DNA of 64,000 bases from Nonomuraea turcica (GTDB taxonomy: Bacteria > Actinomycetota > Actinomycetes > Streptosporangiales > Streptosporangiaceae). Positions 59,828-64,000 of the stretch are shown here, in pieces. The stretch covers positions 1-64,000 of the forward strand of contig NZ_JAUZQF010000029.1 in assembly GCF_030718205.1 (NCBI RefSeq), written 5' to 3'. A program made the position numbers and the translations under genes. Under the pieces are notes generated by a model, which did no database searches, was not told the origin of the DNA, and saw only the letters and a program-made list of their open reading frames with translations. Within the stretch, counting starts at the first letter, position 1. Every line of letters begins with the position of its first letter.

Positions 59828-60811
59828 ATGAGAATCGGAATCAACGGGTTCGGCCGGATCGGCCGGGCCGTCCTGCGTCGCGCGCTCCGCACCGACCTGG
59901 ACATCGTCGCCGTCAACGACGTCGCCGACGCGGCCGCGCTGGCCCACCTGCTCAGGCACGACTCCACCTACGGCCCGCTCGACCTGCCCGTCACCGCCTC
60001 CCCCGGGGCGCTGGAGGTCAACGGCACGACCATCGCGGTCAGCGCCGTCGCCGACCCGGCCGAGATCGACTGGCGCGCCCACGACGTCGAGCTGGTCATC
60101 GACGCCACCGGCCGTTTCCGGACCAGGGATGCCTTAGCGAGCCACCTGAAGGCGGGCGCGCGCAGGGTCCTGCTCTCCGCCCCCGGCAAGGGCCTGGATG
60201 CCACCATCGTGCCCGGCGTTAACGACGCGGCCTACGACCCGGCTATCCACGAGATCATCTCGCTGGCCTCGTGCACCACCAACTGCGTCGCCCCCATGGT
60301 CAAGGTGCTGCACGAGCGGTTCGGCTTCGTCCGCGGCTTCATGACGACGATCCACGCCTACACCGGCGACCAGATGTTGCTGGACGCCCCGCACAAGGAC
60401 CCGCGCCGGGCCCGCTCCGCCGCCGTCAACGTCGTGCCCACCACCACTGGCGCCGCCCGCATGGTCGGCCAGGTGCTGCCTGAGTTGAACGGCCGGTTGG
60501 ACGGCATCGCGATCCGGGTGCCGGTGGAGGACGGCTCGATCACCGACCTGAGCGCTCAGCTCAGCCGCGCCGTCACTGCGCAGGAGGTCAACGACGCCTT
60601 TGCCGCGGCCGCAGGCGACGAGTTGCACGGCATCCTGCGCTACAGCACCGACCCGCTGGTCTCCCGCGACATCGTTGGCGATGCCGCCTCGTGCGTGTTC
60701 GACTCCGCCCTCACCCAGGCGAGCGGGGATCTGGTGAAGGTCTTCGGCTGGTACGACAACGAATGGGGCTACGCCAACCGGCTGGTCGAGATGGCCCAGC
60801 GGATGGTGTGA
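59828..60811 (+). CDS. gap: Glyceraldehyde-3-phosphate dehydrogenase (327 aa)
   Basis: GINGFGRIGR is the NAD loop, SCTTNC holds catalytic Cys149, and HAYTGDQ follows with the catalytic His. RAAAVN-equivalent RSAAVNVVPTTTGAA and WYDNEWGYANRL complete the family. The residue after the beta-2 strand (VAVNDVAD) is Asp, typical of NAD-dependent enzymes. Placing it behind tandem DosR-like boxes suggests an alternative, low-oxygen GAPDH beside a housekeeping one elsewhere. Downstream lies a decayed kinase fragment. Confidence 0.95.
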   Translation: MRIGINGFGRIGRAVLRRALRTDLDIVAVNDVADAAALAHLLRHDSTYGPLDLPVTASPGALEVNGTTIAVSAVADPAEIDWRAHDVELVIDATGRFRTRDALASHLKAGARRVLLSAPGKGLDATIVPGVNDAAYDPAIHEIISLASCTTNCVAPMVKVLHERFGFVRGFMTTIHAYTGDQMLLDAPHKDPRRARSAAVNVVPTTTGAARMVGQVLPELNGRLDGIAIRVPVEDGSITDLSAQLSRAVTAQEVNDAFAAAAGDELHGILRYSTDPLVSRDIVGDAASCVFDSALTQASGDLVKVFGWYDNEWGYANRLVEMAQRMV

Positions 60812-60812
60812 C

Positions 60813-61043
60813 ATGGAGACCGTTGCCGTGCTCGCCCCGCGCTTCGACGAGAAGTGCCTGGCGAGCACGCGCAACGCCGTCCACCGCGCGGCGAGGGCGC
60901 AGGGGCTGGCAGGGGAGCGGCTCGCCTCTCCCGCCGCCCGCCGCCCCTGGAGGGAGGGGGATCTGGCTGATGCGCCGACTGGCCGACCAACTCGGCTTCA
61001 CACCGGTCCTGAGGGCACCACTGTGCGGTTACGCATGCGGGTA
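60813..61043 (+). pseudogene. Anti-sigma/HATPase domain protein, internally deleted
   Basis: METVAVLAPRFDEKCLASTR and NAVHRAARAQGLAGERLAS are the first helix of an anti-sigma-type ATP-binding domain. The N-box region (about 40 residues) is gone, and the end (GIWLMRRLADQLGFT, then GPEGTTVRLRM in another frame) is the G2-box and last strand. Both deletion and frameshift. ATG overlaps the gap stop region (TGACATG). Confidence 0.65.
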
Positions 61044-61079
61044 ACCGCTGGCAGCTCGTGTGAAGGGGCATGGCATACC

Positions 61080-61115
61080 AGGTCCTTCGGCCCTCGGGCG
61101 ACGGACCTCCGGCCC
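61080..61115. promoter_or_regulatory. Tandem DosR-like boxes before USP
   Basis: AGGTCCTTCGGCCC (61080-61093) and CGGACCTCCGGCCC (61102-61115), centres exactly 22 bp apart and 55 bp before the USP start, the same arrangement as at 14621-14656 before its paralogue. Confidence 0.75.
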
Positions 61116-61169
61116 TGCACATGATGAACACGAGCGCGCTGCGATGGAGCTGAGAAGGAGGAGGACATC

Positions 61170-62012
61170 ATGATCATCGTAGGAGTGGACGGCTCGGTGA
61201 CCTCGAGAGCCGCCGTCGAGTGGGCAGCCAACGACGCCTTCCGCATGCGGGTGCCGCTGCGGATCGTGCACGCCGTGGACCGCTCGCCGTACCAGATCGG
61301 CAAATACCCCAACGTCGCCCTGCCTGATGTGCTGCTGAGCGAGGGCCGCAGGATCCTGCGCGAGGCCGAGGCGCTCGCCCGCGAGCGCCAGCCTGCGATC
61401 GAGGTCGAGACGCACAACATCGAAGGGGCGCCTGCCGTGGTCCTGCGCGAGCAGGCCAAGGGCGCCACCGAGCTGGTGGTCGGCAGCCGCGGGCTGGGCG
61501 GGTTCGCCGGCGCGCTGCTCGGCTCGGTCAGCATGCACGTGGCCGGTCACGTGCACTGCCCGGTCGTGGTGGTGCGGGGCGAGCTGCGGCCGGTGCACGG
61601 GGAGGTCGTGGCCGGGGTGGACGACTCGCCCGAGTGCGAGCCCGCGCTGGCTTACGCCTTTGAGCAGGCCAAGCTGCGGGGCAGCGCGTTGCGGGTGGTG
61701 CACGCCTGGCAGCTGCCGGTGCACGCGTTCGCGTCGGAGGCCGCCGTCGACATGGACGAGGTTCGTACGACGCAGCACCAGCTCGTCAGGGACCGGGTGG
61801 CGGCACTGAGCAAGGACTACCCCGAGGTCAGGGTCATCGAGGAGGCGCTGTCCGCGCATCCGGTGGACGCGCTCACAGACGCCTCGGAGCGGGCGAACCT
61901 GCTGGTGGTGGGCTCGCATGGGCGCGGCGCCCTGGGCTCGATGCTGCTGGGCTCGGTCAGCCGGGGCGTGCTGCATCACGCCCGCTGCCCCGTGGCGGTG
62001 GTTCGCGCATAG
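61170..62012 (+). CDS. Universal stress protein, two-domain (280 aa)
   Basis: Paralogue of the protein at 14714-15556 with the same length and layout. Domain 1 starts MIIVGVDGSVTS and contains VVGSRGLGGFAGALLGSVSM; domain 2 starts VVAGVDDSPECEPALAYAFE and ends VVGSHGRGALGSMLLGSVSR. GAGAAGGAGGAGGACATC precedes the ATG. Tandem boxes upstream and a CBS-BON gene downstream complete the module. ATP binding is expected from the glycine motifs. Confidence 0.95.
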   Translation: MIIVGVDGSVTSRAAVEWAANDAFRMRVPLRIVHAVDRSPYQIGKYPNVALPDVLLSEGRRILREAEALARERQPAIEVETHNIEGAPAVVLREQAKGATELVVGSRGLGGFAGALLGSVSMHVAGHVHCPVVVVRGELRPVHGEVVAGVDDSPECEPALAYAFEQAKLRGSALRVVHAWQLPVHAFASEAAVDMDEVRTTQHQLVRDRVAALSKDYPEVRVIEEALSAHPVDALTDASERANLLVVGSHGRGALGSMLLGSVSRGVLHHARCPVAVVRA

Positions 62013-62026
62013 GACCTGCCTGGTCA

Positions 62027-62040
62027 GGGACTTTGGTCAC
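62027..62040. promoter_or_regulatory. DosR-like box before CBS-BON gene
   Basis: GGGACTTTGGTCAC lies 14 bp after the USP stop and 72 bp before the CBS-BON start. No clear partner. Confidence 0.55.
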
Positions 62041-62112
62041 CCGGCATCCAGGACGTCCGCCACTGCCGGCCGAGGCGGTGGACGGGAGAGCCTGGGAGTG
62101 GAGGTGGACGTC

Positions 62113-62769
62113 ATGTCAATCGAAGTCAAGGACGTCATGGGGCGGGTTGCCATCGCCGTGCTGGAGAACGCGCCGTTCGCCGAGATCGTGGCCGCGCTGA
62201 AGCGGTACGCGGTCGGCGCGGTCACCGTGGTCGACGCCGACCGGCGGCCGGTGGGCGTGGTCTCCGAGGACGATCTGCTGCTCAAGGAGGCCGACCCGGT
62301 GCGGCACAGCGTGTCGATCTTCGACTCCCGCGCGCAGCGGCGCGATCACGAAAAGGCCGCAGGGGTGACGGCGGCTCAGCTGATGACCTCTCCGGCGATC
62401 ACCGTCACACCGGGCACCAGCGTGCGTGATGCGGCGCGGCTGATGCACGCCAAGCGCGTCAAGCAGCTGCCGGTGATCGACCCGGTGACCGGGCGGGTCG
62501 TCGGCACGCTGCACCAGCGCGACGTCCTGCGGGTCTTCACCCGGCCGGCCGATGAGCTGGAGGCGGACATCAGAGCCGTGCTCACGGATCCCGCGGCATT
62601 GTCCATCACGGTCGACGCGGGTGTGGTGACGATCAGCGGCCGGGTGCGGTGGAGGTCCCAGGTTATCGCGCTCGTCGAGGCCGTGCGCGTCGTGGAGGGT
62701 GTGATCGACGTGGTGGACGAGGTGGTCCCGGACAAGGACGACCTCCTCATCGTCCCCTCGGGCATGTAG
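62113..62769 (+). CDS. CBS-CBS-BON domain protein (218 aa)
   Basis: Two CBS domains (VKDVMGRVAIAVLENAPFAEIVAALKRYAVGAVTVVDA and AAQLMTSPAITVTPGTSVRDAARLMHAKRVKQLPVID, read in part) are followed by a BON domain (residues about 150-212: DIRAVLTDPAALSITVDAGV, SGRVRWRSQVIALVEAVRVV). GGAGGTGGAC lies before the ATG at 62113. CBS pairs sense nucleotides while BON may contact lipid. A decayed copy follows the other USP at 15.6 kb. Confidence 0.93.
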   Translation: MSIEVKDVMGRVAIAVLENAPFAEIVAALKRYAVGAVTVVDADRRPVGVVSEDDLLLKEADPVRHSVSIFDSRAQRRDHEKAAGVTAAQLMTSPAITVTPGTSVRDAARLMHAKRVKQLPVIDPVTGRVVGTLHQRDVLRVFTRPADELEADIRAVLTDPAALSITVDAGVVTISGRVRWRSQVIALVEAVRVVEGVIDVVDEVVPDKDDLLIVPSGM

Positions 62770-62778
62770 GAGGCGTTC

Positions 62779-64000
62779 GTGGACGCGGCATGGCGGATTG
62801 AGGTGCGCGGAATCGTGCAGGGTGTCGGGTTCCGGCCGTTCGTGCACCGGCTGGTGACGGCCATCGGGATCCGCGGGCACGTGAGGAATGCCGGCGGGAT
62901 CGCCGCCGGATTCGAGATCGTGGAGAGCGAGACGGCTCCCGGAGCCGCTCGCGCGATCCCGCCGGATCTGGCCACGTGCGCCGAGTGTCTGCGTGAGCTG
63001 TTCGACCCGGCCAACCGGCGTTACCGGTATCCGTTCATCAACTGCACGGCTTGCGGTCCCCGGGCGACGATCATCGAGAGCCTGCCGTACGACCGGGCGC
63101 GCACGTCGATGCGCGGCTTCGAGATGTGCCCGGCCTGCGCCGCCGAATACCACGACCCGGCGGACCGGCGCTTCCACGCCGAGCCGATCGCATGCGCGTC
63201 CTGCGGTCCCCGGCTGCGCTTTATGAACATGACGGGAGAGACGGCCCTGGGGGCAGCGATCGACGTCCTCGCCAGTGGAGGCGTGGTCGCGGTCAAGGGG
63301 CTGGGTGGTTTCCAGCTGGTGTGTGACGCGATCAACGACGAGCCCGTCTCCCGGATCCGCCAGGTCAAGGCCCGCGACGCCAAGCCGCTGGCGGTCATGG
63401 CGCGCGACCTGATCACCGCCGGTGCCCTGGTCGACCTCTCGGACTCCGATCGCCTGCTGCTCTTCGCGCCTTCCGCGCCCATCGTGCTGGCCCCGCGACG
63501 GCACGGCGTCCTTGCGCCCGGCGTCTGCCACGGGATGCCGGACATCGGGGTGTTCCTGCCGTACACGCCGCTGCACCACCTGCTGCTGGAGGCGTTGCGC
63601 CGCCCGCTCGTGGTGACCAGCGCCAACCACGCCGACAATCCCATGCTCATCGAGGATGTCGCGGGGCCTGGAGGTGGACGGGGTGCTCACCCATGACCGG
63701 CCCATCGTGGCCCGCTACGACGACTCGGTGATCCGCTCGTTCGGGCCGCGCGCCACGACGATCCGGCGGGCCCGCGGTCTGGCCCCCGCTCTGCTGCGAC
63801 TGCCGGTCGCCACCCCGCCGCTGGTGGCCGTGGGCGCCCAGCTCAAGAGCACATTCACGCTGGCCGAGGGTGATGGGGCGGTACTGGGGCCGCACATCGG
63901 CGACCTGTCCGACGCCCCGGCGCTGGAGGCGTACGAGCAGGCGCTGGAGCATTTGAGCCGGATTCACGGCATCGACCCGCAGTACGCCGCCCACGACCTG
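62779..64000 (+). pseudogene. hypF: Carbamoyltransferase HypF, frameshifted and with a shortened acylphosphatase domain
   Basis: HypF makes the cyanide ligands of [NiFe]-hydrogenase. GTG 62779 opens an acylphosphatase domain (VRGIVQGVGFRPFVHRL), but after GHVRNAGG about 45 residues are missing and it jumps to GFEIVESE. The paired zinc fingers (CAECLRELFDP ... CTACGPR; CPACAAEYHDP ... CASCGPR) and the YrdC-like domain (VAVKGLGGFQLVCDA, VTSANHADNPM) are intact. At about 63665 the frame shifts; GVLTHDRPIVARYDDSVIRS and RARGLAPALL continue in the next frame to the window edge. Implies a hydrogenase gene set to the right. Confidence 0.85.

Noticed and set aside
1-64000. CRISPR arrays, tRNA or rRNA genes
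   Set aside because: No regularly spaced repeats, cloverleaf-like sequences or rRNA motifs were found on reading through the window.

Overview
The window is very GC-rich, uses GTG and ATG starts behind purine-rich Shine-Dalgarno sites, and carries actinobacterial families throughout: a DosR/Acg-type nitroreductase, many universal stress proteins (USPs), a GAF-PP2C phosphatase, DUF305, SHOCT and GerW-like proteins. It looks like a chromosomal region of a filamentous or sporulating actinomycete, perhaps Streptosporangiales; the order is a guess. No rRNA, tRNA or CRISPR array was seen.

Region 1 (1-10.7 kb) is accessory and decaying: an IS1182-like transposase fragment, a zinc-motif protein facing an XRE regulator across a perfect 18-bp palindrome, a large DUF4365-TPR-PIN gene broken by a stop codon and two compensating frameshifts, an XRE-ImmA/IrrE metallopeptidase, a protein with a tRNA-guanine-transglycosylase-like zinc site, a winged-helix gene pair, and a DEDDh exonuclease pseudogene abutting an IS1634-like fragment.

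Region 2 (10.8-42.4 kb and 48.4-64 kb) reads as a hypoxia/dormancy island. Intergenic spaces repeatedly hold a 14-bp box close to GGGACCTTCGGCCC, the core seen in DosR/DevR operators, usually as two copies whose centres lie about 22 bp apart. The boxes precede P-type ATPases, USPs, PPK2, DUF4342, the GAPDH gene, a nitroreductase, pyridoxamine-oxidase-like proteins, ABC exporters, CBS proteins and small unknown genes. A two-subunit formate dehydrogenase with an upstream USP, a cupredoxin-P1B ATPase-YHS fusion, and hypF (hydrogenase maturation, running off the right edge) fit low-oxygen energy metabolism. No DosR/DosS pair is in the window.

Region 3 (42.6-48.4 kb) is a sulfide/persulfide detoxification cluster: sulfide:quinone reductase, a TusE/DsrC-like carrier, DsrE, a TauE exporter joined in frame to a persulfide-dioxygenase-rhodanese protein, and a rhodanese-DUF2892 protein. 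CsoR/CstR-type palindromes (ATACCCCCGGGGGTAT and variants) mark its promoters. Its own CstR gene is truncated and butted against a truncated peroxiredoxin.

The island is also a gene graveyard. There are 3' or internal remnants of mgtE, ubiX, pntB, CBS-BON, CHAP, beta-CASP, DUF6544, USP, anti-sigma kinase and serine-hydrolase genes, and several full-length genes have frameshifts or Trp-to-stop changes. Raw sequence alone cannot separate biological decay from assembly error for the single-base events, but the truncated and fused fragments cannot be explained by base-calling error.
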